Part shown: positions 44,641-53,397 of the stretch, one piece after another | How the letters are laid out: each line of letters starts with the position of its first letter | How positions within the stretch are numbered: the stretch's first letter is position 1 | NCBI GenBank assembly: GCA_018267095.1 | Contig: JAFDZC010000006.1 | Coordinates: 124,001 to 188,000 of the forward strand | From: Bacteroidota bacterium | GTDB lineage: Bacteria > Bacteroidota > Bacteroidia > Flavobacteriales > Flavobacteriaceae | Length of the DNA: 64,000 nucleotides | Reading direction: 5' to 3' | The notes under the pieces: model-generated | Databases searched by the model: none | Told to the model about the DNA's origin: nothing | Seen by the model: only the letters and a program-made list of their open reading frames with translations | Program-made: the position numbers and the translations under genes

Positions 44641-45558
44641 ATGAAAATTTTAGTCACCGGAGGCGCAGGATTTATTGGCTCGGCCATTGTTCCGAAAATG
44701 CAAAAAGAAGGGCACGAGGTCTACGTTTTAGACAATTTAAGTTTTGGCAATCGCGACTTTATTTCGGTAGATGATGCGCATTTTTTTCAAGGAGACATCC
44801 GCGAAGCTGATTTTGTAACGCAAACTCTTAAAAGCATCGAGCCTGAAGCCATTGTGCATTTGGCGGCTATTCACTTTATTCCGTATTGCAATGCCAACCC
44901 GTTTGAATCGGCTGACATCAACATCCGCGGAACCATGAACGTGCTCAATGCAGCCAAAAAACTCAAAAACCTTAAAAAAGTATTCTTTGCTTCGACGGCT
45001 GCGGTCTATCCGATTTCAGATCATGCAGTGGATGAAAACCATACGCTTTTACCGTTGGATATTTACGGTTTGACCAAACTGACCGGTGAGCATTTGTGCC
45101 GAGAATTTCAGTTGCAAACTGGTGTCGATACCATATGCTGCCGATTCTTTAATGCTTTCGGACCCAACGAAACCAATCCGCATTTGATTCCGGAAATCGA
45201 AAAACAATTGCGCAACGGAGCCCGAAGCATTGCATTGGGGAATTTAGCTCCGAAACGCGATTTCATTCATACCTTTGACATGGCCAACGCAGTGTACGCC
45301 TTGGTGATGCTCGAAAATACTGGTTATGACACTTTTAATCTCGGCCGCGGAATTGAATATGCCGTCACTGAAATTGTGCAAACTTTTGAGCAATTGCTCG
45401 GTGAGAAAATCACCGTCGAGATTGACCCGGCGCGTACGCGAAAAGTAGAACGCATGCACTTATTGGCCAATGTTGACAAGCTTAAAAACCGCACCGGCTG
45501 GGCGCCCAACTGGAGCATCGAAGAAGGAATTAAAGATTTAATTGCCAACTGGAACTAA
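44641..45558 (+). CDS. NAD-dependent nucleotide-sugar epimerase (SDR)
   Basis: A 305-residue extended SDR resembling UDP-glucose/UDP-hexose 4-epimerases. ILVTGGAGFIGSAIV at the start, HLAAIHFIPYCNANP in place of the usual HxAA loop, ASTAAVYPISD, and Tyr-x3-Lys in DIYGLTKLTGE are visible, as are FNAFGPNETNPHLIPEI and the late MHLLANVDKLKNRTGW. The reaction is probably epimerisation at C4 of a UDP-sugar, but the substrate is not defined. It overlaps the next gene by one base. Confidence 0.88.
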   Translation: MKILVTGGAGFIGSAIVPKMQKEGHEVYVLDNLSFGNRDFISVDDAHFFQGDIREADFVTQTLKSIEPEAIVHLAAIHFIPYCNANPFESADINIRGTMNVLNAAKKLKNLKKVFFASTAAVYPISDHAVDENHTLLPLDIYGLTKLTGEHLCREFQLQTGVDTICCRFFNAFGPNETNPHLIPEIEKQLRNGARSIALGNLAPKRDFIHTFDMANAVYALVMLENTGYDTFNLGRGIEYAVTEIVQTFEQLLGEKITVEIDPARTRKVERMHLLANVDKLKNRTGWAPNWSIEEGIKDLIANWN

Positions 45559-46694
45559 TGGAAATCAAACGAAAACGCGTCGGTATTTTATATCATTTCT
45601 CTACCAAATGGATGGGCGGAGTGATATATATTGTCAACCTAATTAAGGCGCTTGACTTTTTACCCGATGAAGACAAACCCGAAATATATTTGTTTTACAA
45701 GCCCGATTTGCAAAGATTTGTAGACGAGCTCAACTATCCGTATTTGCACAAAATCATTCGGCCGTATCCCAAAGTGCACACCACTTTTCTCAAGTCAATG
45801 CTCGTACAAAAAAATCTTTTTGTAGATGATATCATCGATCAATATCGGCTCGACAGTATTTTTCCGCTGCACGATTATCCGATAAAATCTAAGAAGGATT
45901 GTAAGCTCATCTCGTGGTATGCCGATTTGCAACACAAACATTATCCGCAATTTTTCAGTTTTGCCAAACGTTTAGAGCGTCACTTGCGCGTGTTGTTTAT
46001 CCTGAAAAACACCAGAGATTTAGTGGTTTCAAGCCATGATGTAAAAGGTGATTTTTACAGGTTTTTTGAGATTCCCGAGCATGTTCAATTCCACGTGTAT
46101 CACTTTGTGTCGATTGTAGATAAATTTCCGACTTACACCAAAGAAGAAGTTTGTGCTCAGTTCAATTTGCCAACGCATTATTTTGTCATCAGCAATCAAT
46201 TCCACAAACACAAAAATCACAAGGTTGCCCTTAAAGCAATTGCGCGACTTAAAAAGCAAGGGAAAATCATTCATTTAGCCATTACCGGTAAATTGCCCGA
46301 AGATACCCAATCGGCTTATGTGGCAGAGTTGAGAAGAATTCTGGATGAAAATGATTTACACGACCAAGTCACTTTTCTAGGCGTTTTGCCGCGTGACAAG
46401 CAACTCTCAATTATGCGCCATGCCGATGCGATTGTGCAACCGAGCTTATTTGAAGGTTGGAGCACCGTGATTGAAGATGCAATATCGCTTCAGAAACCGG
46501 TCATTTGTTCGAATCTTTCAGTTAATGTTGAACAACTCAAAGAAAAAGGAACATATTTTTCACCCCACAACGACGAAGAACTCAGTGAGATATTGGTCAG
46601 TCGTGATTTTTCGGCTATTCCAACACCTATCTACGAAAGCTATGAGCAACGCGTAACCCGCGCGGCCTACACTTTATTAAAAATTTTGACCTAA
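45558..46694 (+). CDS. Family 4 glycosyltransferase
   Basis: A 378-residue GT-B protein. The acceptor domain begins VGILYHFSTKWMGGVIYIVN, the donor domain has YFVISNQFHKHKNHKVALKA, VTFLGVLPRDKQLSIMRHAD and the E-x7-E motif in FEGWSTVIEDAISLQKP. It is in the group that includes transferases with an HKN loop typical of mannosyl/glucosyl GT4 members. It adds one residue of the repeat unit. Confidence 0.92.
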   Translation: MEIKRKRVGILYHFSTKWMGGVIYIVNLIKALDFLPDEDKPEIYLFYKPDLQRFVDELNYPYLHKIIRPYPKVHTTFLKSMLVQKNLFVDDIIDQYRLDSIFPLHDYPIKSKKDCKLISWYADLQHKHYPQFFSFAKRLERHLRVLFILKNTRDLVVSSHDVKGDFYRFFEIPEHVQFHVYHFVSIVDKFPTYTKEEVCAQFNLPTHYFVISNQFHKHKNHKVALKAIARLKKQGKIIHLAITGKLPEDTQSAYVAELRRILDENDLHDQVTFLGVLPRDKQLSIMRHADAIVQPSLFEGWSTVIEDAISLQKPVICSNLSVNVEQLKEKGTYFSPHNDEELSEILVSRDFSAIPTPIYESYEQRVTRAAYTLLKILT

Positions 46695-46715
46695 CTATTA
46701 TACTTTCAAATCAAA

Positions 46716-47774
46716 ATGAAAAAACTATTGGTAACCGGTTCTTCCGGATTGATTGGCTCTGAAGTGTGTATGCATTTTGCCGAATTAGGATGGGAAATTC
46801 ACGGAGTAGACAACAACCAGCGCGCTGTATTTTTTGGCCCGAGTGGCGACACCCGGTGGAACCAAAACCGATTGGCTTCGGTAATTCAAAATTTTGTGCA
46901 CCATGAAGTAGACATTCGCGATCGTCAAGGCGTTTTAGATTTGATTCAAAAGGTTCAGCCCGATGCGATTGTACATACTGCAGCTCAGCCTAGTCATGAT
47001 CGAGCAGCTGCTATTCCGTTTGACGATTTTGACACCAACGCAGTAGGCACTTTTAATATGCTTGAGGCCACGCGCCGTTACAGAACAGACATTCCGTTTG
47101 TACATATGTCAACCAATAAAGTCTATGGCGATGCACCCAACGAAATTGAAATGGTTGAGCTCGAAACGCGTTGGGATTATGCAGATCCAAATTATGCGCA
47201 CGGAATTTCGGAAAGCTTCAGAATCGACCAATGTAAACACTCGCTTTTTGGTGCATCAAAAGTTTCAGCAGATATTTCGGTACAAGAATACGGTCGCTAT
47301 TTCAATATGCCGAGCTGTGTGTTGCGCGGCGGATGTTTGACCGGCCCAAGCCACAGCGGAGTTGAGCTCCACGGATTTTTGAGTTATTTGGTGAAATGCA
47401 ATCTTGAAGAAAGAGAATACACCGTTTTCGGTTACAAAGGGAAACAAGTGCGCGACAACATTCACTCGTATGATGTGGCTCGTTTTATTGAAGAATTCAT
47501 CAAAGCGCCACGCGTAGCCGAAGTCTATAATTTGGGCGGTGGAAAAGACAACACTTGTTCGATTTTAGAAGCTTTTGACATTATTTCTAAAATCAGCGGG
47601 AAGCCGATGAAATATAAATACGACCAGACCAATAGAATTGGTGACCACATTTGTTACTACAGCGATTTACGCAAAATGAAAGAGCATTATCCGAATTGGG
47701 ATATTACCAAATCATTGCAAACTACTTTTGAAGAAATTTACCAAGCTTGGATGCAACGTGAAGGCATTCAGTAA
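46716..47774 (+). CDS. CDP-paratose/tyvelose 2-epimerase-like SDR
   Basis: A 352-residue extended SDR related to RfbE (CDP-paratose 2-epimerase). The N-terminal motif is [20 protein letters not shown], followed by [19 protein letters not shown] and the catalytic [13 protein letters not shown]. The usual Tyr-x3-Lys is replaced around [19 protein letters not shown], as in this branch. The genes that make CDP-3,6-dideoxyhexoses (RfbF, RfbG, RfbH, RfbS types) are not in the window, so the enzyme probably acts on another nucleotide sugar. Confidence 0.85.
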   Translation: MKKLLVTGSSGLIGSEVCMHFAELGWEIHGVDNNQRAVFFGPSGDTRWNQNRLASVIQNFVHHEVDIRDRQGVLDLIQKVQPDAIVHTAAQPSHDRAAAIPFDDFDTNAVGTFNMLEATRRYRTDIPFVHMSTNKVYGDAPNEIEMVELETRWDYADPNYAHGISESFRIDQCKHSLFGASKVSADISVQEYGRYFNMPSCVLRGGCLTGPSHSGVELHGFLSYLVKCNLEEREYTVFGYKGKQVRDNIHSYDVARFIEEFIKAPRVAEVYNLGGGKDNTCSILEAFDIISKISGKPMKYKYDQTNRIGDHICYYSDLRKMKEHYPNWDITKSLQTTFEEIYQAWMQREGIQ

Positions 47775-47785
47775 AACAATATTTC

Positions 47786-49000
47786 ATGAATATTTGGCTC
47801 GTTTCTATTTTTGAGAATACACCCATTGACGACAACCTCAATACGCGTTACAACAGTTTGGTAACAGAGGCCAACAAACGAGGGCATCAGGTCACTTTTT
47901 GGTCATCAACATTCAGGCACAATGTCAAGCAACAGCGATTTGACGGTTATAAAGAAGTTGAAATCAATCAGCAAACGCGCGTTAAATTTGTTCCAGCCGA
48001 TGCTTACCAACAAAACATTTCGGTGGCTCGTATGGCATCGCATTATAAATTGAGCAAATCAATGGTTGCCTTGTTTGATGCTGAGCCCAAACCGGATGTA
48101 ATTGTCGTGGCGTATCCGCCGATTTCAACTGCTCATGAAGTGATTATTTGGGCTAAAAAGCAAAATATTCCGGTAATTGTAGATATCATTGATCCGTGGC
48201 CAAATGCTTTTTTAGAGCATATGAAAGGCTTGAAGAAAATCGCGGTGCATTTGGGTATTTTACCTCTAAAACAAAAAGCCAACTCAGTATTTAATAATGC
48301 TTCAGGCATTATGGCTATTTCAAAACAATATATTGATTTTGCCAAAACCTATCGAAAATCTTCGGTGCCAACAGCGGTTTTTTATCCGGCAGTTCAGTTT
48401 GATGAAATGAAGAGACAATTAACCGAAGCGGCTCAAAAAGTGTCCAAAGATTCACAGCGCATTACGGTTATTTATGCCGGAAGTCTTGGGTTTTCGTATG
48501 ATTTGCCCACCATTTTGAAAGCAGCTGAAATTCTTGAAAAAGAGCAACCCAATATCCATTTTATCATTGCCGGCGACGGACCACAAAAAGAAATGGTTCA
48601 AGTCTATGAGCAGCAGCATTCCAATCTTGAATATTTGGGACGATTGCCCAAAGAAAAACTCATGGAAGAGTATTATTTGGCCGATATCGGTCTGACGCAA
48701 CACATTCAAGGTGCCACGCAATCAGTAACTTATAAGCTTTTTGATTTGCTCGCATGCGGTTTGCCCATTATGAATTCGCTCGAAAGCGAGATGAAATCCA
48801 TCATCTTGGATCATCAAGTTGGATTTCACAATGAGCCCGGAAACGCCAGACAATTGGCCGATAACATTCTCAAATGCGCTGCAGATCCTCAGTTGTTGCA
48901 AACCATGAAAAAAGATGCTTTAGCATTGACCCAAAAACTCGGTGATGCTGCGGTTGTATACAGCAAAGCACTTGATTTTATTGAATCGCAGGTAAAATAA
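47786..49000 (+). CDS. Family 4 glycosyltransferase
   Basis: A 404-residue GT-B transferase in the WbuB/FnlX-like style, with SIFENTPIDDNLNTRYNSLV and VTEANKRGHQVTFWSSTF at the N-terminus, and PVIVDIIDPWPNAFLEHM in the middle. The donor domain contains VIYAGSLGFSYDLPTILKAA, FIIAGDGPQKEMVQVYEQQ and LFDLLACGLPIMNSL. The E-x7-E motif is weak. It is often the transferase acting soon after the initiating sugar in O-antigen loci, which is consistent with but not proof of an early role here. Confidence 0.9.
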   Translation: MNIWLVSIFENTPIDDNLNTRYNSLVTEANKRGHQVTFWSSTFRHNVKQQRFDGYKEVEINQQTRVKFVPADAYQQNISVARMASHYKLSKSMVALFDAEPKPDVIVVAYPPISTAHEVIIWAKKQNIPVIVDIIDPWPNAFLEHMKGLKKIAVHLGILPLKQKANSVFNNASGIMAISKQYIDFAKTYRKSSVPTAVFYPAVQFDEMKRQLTEAAQKVSKDSQRITVIYAGSLGFSYDLPTILKAAEILEKEQPNIHFIIAGDGPQKEMVQVYEQQHSNLEYLGRLPKEKLMEEYYLADIGLTQHIQGATQSVTYKLFDLLACGLPIMNSLESEMKSIILDHQVGFHNEPGNARQLADNILKCAADPQLLQTMKKDALALTQKLGDAAVVYSKALDFIESQVK

Positions 49001-49002
49001 TC

Positions 49003-50133
49003 ATGATACATCAAATCAAAAATAACCTGATTCTGAATGCCAAAAATATTGTTGGCTGGAAAACCCAACAGAAATATGTGGTTTTTTCGGTAGATGATTA
49101 CGGAAACGTTCGGCTAGATTCTGCGCAGGCTCGTTCTGAAATGGATCTGGCCGGAATGAAAATATACTCCCGTTTTGATGCGCTTGACACCTTAGAAACC
49201 CGTCAAGATTTAGAGCAACTTTATGAAGTTTTGCAATCGGTAAAAGGCCAAGACGGAAAGCCGGCGGTGTTTACTCCGTTTGCGCTTCCGTGCAATATTG
49301 ATTTTGAAACCATGGCCAGCGAAGGTTATGCGCAATATCGATATGAAAACCTCGATCGCACTTATGAGAAGCTTTCAGCACGCGACCCGCAAGCTTATCA
49401 AGGCGCATGGAATTTGTGGCAAGAAGGCATCCGAACCGGAATCATGCAGCCCCAGTTTCACGGCCGCGAACATTTGAATTTGCATATCTTCAACGATCAA
49501 CTTCAAAAGCGAGATCCACAATTGCTAACCGCGCTCAAAAACAGAAGTTATACAAGTATTTCGGATGAAGATTATCCGCAACATTCCTCCACCGCGGCTT
49601 ATGATTTTTACGACCCGGCCGAGCTCGAACCTATGAAGGAAAATCTGCGCGACGGATTGACTCGATTTGAGCAAGTGTATGGATACAAAAGCGATTATTT
49701 CACTCCGCCGGTGTATCACATTCATCATTCTTTGTTTGGGACTTTGCTTGAAAACGGCGTAAAATATATCGATTTGGATTTGGTCCGCAATGAGCATCAA
49801 GGCTTTGGACAATTCAAAAGGGAATTCAATTACACCGGCAAAAAAACACCCGAAGGATTACGCGTTATGGTGCGCAATGTGGTTTTTGAACCCACCGAAG
49901 ACCGCGGACTTGATTGGACTGCTTTTGCACTCAAACAAATCGAGGCTGCCTTTAGGTGGAATCGTCCGGCGATTATTAGTTCGCACCGCGTGAATTTTTG
50001 CGGACATATTGATGCACAAAATAGAACTAAAGGATTAGCTGAACTCAAGAAATTACTGCAAGCCATCGTTCAGAAGTGGCCTGAGGTTCAGTTTATTTCA
50101 GCCAGCGATTTGGCCAAAATAATGACTCAATGA
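49003..50133 (+). CDS. NodB-like predicted deacetylase, copy 2
   Basis: A 376-residue paralogue of the protein at 39154. The candidate metal and catalytic residues recur at matching places: Asp31-Asp32 in VVFSVDDYGNVR, His153 and His157 in FHGREHLNLH, and His328 in PAIISSHRVNFCG. The DDYG form suggests a different substrate. There is no signal peptide. It overlaps the following ATP-grasp gene by 4 bases, so the two products are probably made together. Deacetylation of an N-acetylated sugar before amide ligation would fit, but no characterised homologue is known to me. Confidence 0.7.
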   Translation: MIHQIKNNLILNAKNIVGWKTQQKYVVFSVDDYGNVRLDSAQARSEMDLAGMKIYSRFDALDTLETRQDLEQLYEVLQSVKGQDGKPAVFTPFALPCNIDFETMASEGYAQYRYENLDRTYEKLSARDPQAYQGAWNLWQEGIRTGIMQPQFHGREHLNLHIFNDQLQKRDPQLLTALKNRSYTSISDEDYPQHSSTAAYDFYDPAELEPMKENLRDGLTRFEQVYGYKSDYFTPPVYHIHHSLFGTLLENGVKYIDLDLVRNEHQGFGQFKREFNYTGKKTPEGLRVMVRNVVFEPTEDRGLDWTAFALKQIEAAFRWNRPAIISSHRVNFCGHIDAQNRTKGLAELKKLLQAIVQKWPEVQFISASDLAKIMTQ

Positions 50134-51152
50134 AAAAGCTCAACAGATTTATTTATTTAGGATATTACCTCAAAAAACTAGACTGGCCTAAGTTTTTGCT
50201 TTTTTTGAATTACACTGCGCAAACCACCGGAAAAAGTAAGTTATCAATTTTGATGGACGTTTTGGTGAGTGTGTTTCAATACAATATTTCGCTGTTGGAA
50301 TATTTTCAGTTTCGTTTTTTTGAAAAAGATCAATATGAACGCGCACAATGGGCGGGAACCGGTTATATGTATGAATATCAATTGGTCATGAATCCGCCCG
50401 GAAGTCGAGGTATTCTCGATGATAAATCACTTTTCTATAAAAATTACAAAGCATATTTTGTACATCAAGTGGCTACTTTAGCTGAGTTAGAAGGTAATGC
50501 GCAACTTGAAGAGAAATTTTTAAATGCTCCGTCAGGCAAAATTGTACTCAAAGTAGTGGACGGAAAATGCGGAGCCGATGTTGAGATTTGCTCGATTGAA
50601 ACCATCAAATCAACAGGTTTGGTCGCTTATATGCAAGCCAAGAAATTTGATTTGGCCGAAGAATTCATCATTCAACACCCGTTGTTGCAGGAACTTTCTC
50701 CGTCAGGTGTGAATACCGTACGGATTTTTACACAGCTTACTCCGGACAATCAAGTGGTTTTGCTAGGTTGCCGTCAGCGCATATCCGTCAATTCTCCGGT
50801 TGACAACATGGCCGCAGGAAACTTAGCCGCGCCGATCGATCCAGAAACCGGTTTGGTCAATGGTCCCGGGGTTTACAGCGATATTACCAAAAAAGATGAA
50901 GTCAAACATCCGATTACCGGCGTCGATATTATTGGTTTTCAGGTTCCTTTCTGGAAAGAAACCATCGAAATGGTCAAGAAAGCGGCTTTGGCGCATCCGC
51001 AAAATAAATCCATTGGTTGGGATATTGTCATCACTGATCGCGGCCCCGGATTTATTGAAGGTAACCACGATTGGTGTAAATTGTTGTGGCAATTGCCGGT
51101 GCATCAAGGAATGAAAAAAGTACTCGAAAGTCATTTGCAAACCAGCCGATAA
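50130..51152 (+). CDS. Sugar-transfer-associated ATP-grasp protein
   Basis: A 340-residue protein of the ATPgrasp_ST family. An N-terminal region (LGYYLKKLDWPKFLLFLNY) precedes the core, with LDDKSLFYKNYKAYFVHQV, KIVLKVVDGKCGADVEIC, EEFIIQHPLLQELSPSGVNT and the metal-binding IGWDIVITDRGPGFIEGNHD. It should use ATP to form an amide or ester bond. It directly precedes the initiating sugar transferase by one base, the association from which the family takes its name. The substrate is unknown. Confidence 0.87.
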   Translation: MKKLNRFIYLGYYLKKLDWPKFLLFLNYTAQTTGKSKLSILMDVLVSVFQYNISLLEYFQFRFFEKDQYERAQWAGTGYMYEYQLVMNPPGSRGILDDKSLFYKNYKAYFVHQVATLAELEGNAQLEEKFLNAPSGKIVLKVVDGKCGADVEICSIETIKSTGLVAYMQAKKFDLAEEFIIQHPLLQELSPSGVNTVRIFTQLTPDNQVVLLGCRQRISVNSPVDNMAAGNLAAPIDPETGLVNGPGVYSDITKKDEVKHPITGVDIIGFQVPFWKETIEMVKKAALAHPQNKSIGWDIVITDRGPGFIEGNHDWCKLLWQLPVHQGMKKVLESHLQTSR

Positions 51153-51153
51153 A

Positions 51154-51756
51154 ATGTATCAGAATTATATTAAACGAGGCATAGATTTTTTGGTGAGCGG
51201 ATTTTTCTGCTTGTTGTGTCTGCCGTTTTTTATCGTGATTGCGCTGTTGATTAAAATAGATTCCAGAGGTCCGATTTTTTTCAAACAAAAAAGAGTCGGC
51301 CAAAACCTCCGTACTTTTGAGGTGCTCAAACTCAGAACCATGACCCATCAAGACCGGAAAGTCGGTAATCAACCGGTGATTGGCAAAGCAGATGGTGTAA
51401 CAACTTTGGGATTTTATTTGCGAAGATTTAAAATTGACGAGTTGCCGCAATTGCTCAATGTGTTCAAAGGCGATATGAGTTTGGTTGGCCCCAGACCCAG
51501 CGTTCCAGAGCAACTTGAGCAAATGACCGAGCAAGAAAAACACCGATATTCAGTTCGGCCGGGACTTACCGGATTGTCTCAAGTATCAGGCAATATTCAC
51601 TTGAGTTGGAAAGAGCGATATGTTTATGATTTAGAATACGTAGCCCACATTTCCTTGATGAACGATGTCAAAATCATATTAAAAACCTTCCTGATTATTT
51701 TGTTTGGCGAAGAAAAATATCTGCACAAATCAAAAAACTTAATCAAAAAGAAATGA
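51154..51756 (+). CDS. Initiating sugar-phosphate transferase (PglC/WcaJ-type), copy 1
   Basis: A 200-residue monotopic phosphoglycosyltransferase. A re-entrant N-terminal helix (YIKRGIDFLVSGFFCLLCLP) is followed by the conserved RVGQNLRTFEVLKLRTM, the catalytic Asp-Glu in FKIDELPQLLNVFKGDMS, and LVGPRPSVPEQ. It moves a sugar phosphate from a UDP-sugar to undecaprenyl phosphate, starting repeat-unit synthesis. A second, different initiating enzyme is at 54555. It overlaps the formyltransferase gene by 4 bases. Confidence 0.93.
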   Translation: MYQNYIKRGIDFLVSGFFCLLCLPFFIVIALLIKIDSRGPIFFKQKRVGQNLRTFEVLKLRTMTHQDRKVGNQPVIGKADGVTTLGFYLRRFKIDELPQLLNVFKGDMSLVGPRPSVPEQLEQMTEQEKHRYSVRPGLTGLSQVSGNIHLSWKERYVYDLEYVAHISLMNDVKIILKTFLIILFGEEKYLHKSKNLIKKK

Positions 51757-52706
51757 TTCAAATTAATCAAAATCCGCGTATTGGGTTGATAGGCAGTGTC
51801 AACAGCAGTAAGAAGTTGTTAGAAAAACTCATTGCGCATCAATTGAATGTAGTTTCTGTTTTTGGATTAAATCCTGAGGTTTCAGCCAATGTGAGCGGTT
51901 TTCAAGATTTAAAGCCGATTGCAGCACATGCGGGTTTGCGGTTTCATTATTTTGATAAAATTGCAGAGCCTTGGGTAGCCGATGAAATCAAACAACAAGA
52001 AGTTGATATTCTGTTTGTGGTTGGGCTCTCGCAAATGGTTCGCCCTGAATTAATGCATGCGCCCAAACATTTTTGCATTGGCTATCATCCGACTTTATTG
52101 CCCAAAGGACGCGGGAGAGCTGCAGTTGCCTGGATTGTGATGGGCGAAGTTGAGCCGGCGGTGACTTTGTTTAAAATCGACGAAGGCATGGATACCGGCG
52201 ATATCTTTTTTCAGCAAAAAATTAATCTTCCCAAACATCCGTATGCCCAAGATGTCGTCGATGCTTTGCTGGATGAATTTGGTGTGATGCTCGATGAGTT
52301 TTTGCCGCAATTAAAAAGCGGACAAATTCAAGCCACGCCGCAAGATCATTCAAAAGCGAGCTATCTTGAAATCCGTCGACCCAATGACGGTTACATTGAT
52401 TGGGAAAAACCTTCCGAAGAAATATTCAAACTTATTCGTGCGGTATCACAACCTTTGCCGGGTGCTTTTACATATTTCAAAACCAATAAAATCACTATTT
52501 GGCGCGCGCATATTGACCAAGATTTGCCGGTTAAAGGCGTTCCGGGTAGAATTTTACGAGTCGATGGCGATTCGTTCTGGGTACAAACCGGCGATCATCC
52601 CATCAAAATAACTACCTATACAGTAGAAGAAGAATTCATTCCCAAAGTTGGCATCAAGCTGGGCTTTGGCATTGTAGATTTTGTAAATTTTTTAAAGAAT
52701 GCGTAA
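51753..52706 (+). CDS. Formyltransferase-family protein, copy 3 (Asn of the triad replaced)
   Basis: A 317-residue member of the formyltransferase family. CIGYHPTLLPKGRGRAAVAW is the catalytic loop, with His112 kept but Gly110 at the usual Asn place, and Asp150 kept in DEGMDTGDIFF. The C-terminal domain (GVPGRILRVDGDSFWVQTGD) resembles that of Fmt-like proteins. The gene sits between an initiating transferase and a PIG-L deacetylase (8-base overlap). That order suggests a deacetylate-then-formylate sequence on a sugar amine. It is only distantly similar to the copies at 24085 and 30260. Confidence 0.83.
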   Translation: MIQINQNPRIGLIGSVNSSKKLLEKLIAHQLNVVSVFGLNPEVSANVSGFQDLKPIAAHAGLRFHYFDKIAEPWVADEIKQQEVDILFVVGLSQMVRPELMHAPKHFCIGYHPTLLPKGRGRAAVAWIVMGEVEPAVTLFKIDEGMDTGDIFFQQKINLPKHPYAQDVVDALLDEFGVMLDEFLPQLKSGQIQATPQDHSKASYLEIRRPNDGYIDWEKPSEEIFKLIRAVSQPLPGAFTYFKTNKITIWRAHIDQDLPVKGVPGRILRVDGDSFWVQTGDHPIKITTYTVEEEFIPKVGIKLGFGIVDFVNFLKNA

Positions 52707-53373
52707 AATATTAATTGTAGCTCCGCATTGCGACGACGAAATTTTGGGTTGTGGCGGCATCATGTCTAAGTTTGCTCAAAACGGAGATGAAGTATATGTG
52801 GCCATTGTCACCAACGGACATTTGGGCGCACCTGAATTGTTTTCGGCCGAAGGAACCAAAAAAGTTCGATCAGAAGCATTGCAAGCGCACCAAATTTTGG
52901 GCGTCAAAGAAACCTTCTTTTTAGACTTTCCGGCGCCGCGTTTAGATTCGATTCCGGCTTATCAGTTGTCGTTGGCTTTCTCCAAAATAGTCAAAGAAAA
53001 AGCCATCGAAGTGATGTATTTACCGCACCGAGGCGACATCCACAAAGACCACCGAATTACCTACGAAGCCGCACTGGTAGCTGCGCGTCCGATCAATAAT
53101 TGTACGGTTAAAAAAGTCTTGGCTTATGAGACTTTATCAGAAACCGAATGGGCACCACCCTTTGGCGATGATGCCTTTATTCCAACCGTTTTTGAAAGCA
53201 TCGAAGGTCATTTAGACAAAAAAATCGAAGCCTTTAAATGTTTCTCAACACAAATCAAAGAGTTTCCGCATCCGCGTTCGCTCAAAACCATAGAAATTTT
53301 ATCCAATTATCGCGGAGCAACCGTGGGCATGCGTGAAGCAGAAGCCTTTATGCTCATCCGTGAAATTATTTAA
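52699..53373 (+). CDS. PIG-L family deacetylase
   Basis: A 224-residue zinc-dependent deacetylase of the PIG-L/LmbE family. The metal site is visible as APHCDDE (His10, Asp12, Asp13) and the second motif as HKDH near residue 116. Family members remove N-acetyl groups from GlcNAc-containing glycolipids, antibiotic intermediates or bacillithiol precursors. The 8-base overlap with the formyltransferase gene is strong evidence that both act on the same amine. No signal peptide is seen. Confidence 0.92.
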   Translation: MRKILIVAPHCDDEILGCGGIMSKFAQNGDEVYVAIVTNGHLGAPELFSAEGTKKVRSEALQAHQILGVKETFFLDFPAPRLDSIPAYQLSLAFSKIVKEKAIEVMYLPHRGDIHKDHRITYEAALVAARPINNCTVKKVLAYETLSETEWAPPFGDDAFIPTVFESIEGHLDKKIEAFKCFSTQIKEFPHPRSLKTIEILSNYRGATVGMREAEAFMLIREII

Positions 53374-53397
53374 TTACTTTTCATCAAAACCAAAAAT

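Noticed and set aside
51052..51543. 163-residue antisense frame across the ATP-grasp/sugar-transferase junction
   Set aside because: It overlaps two well-supported genes and shows no domain features.
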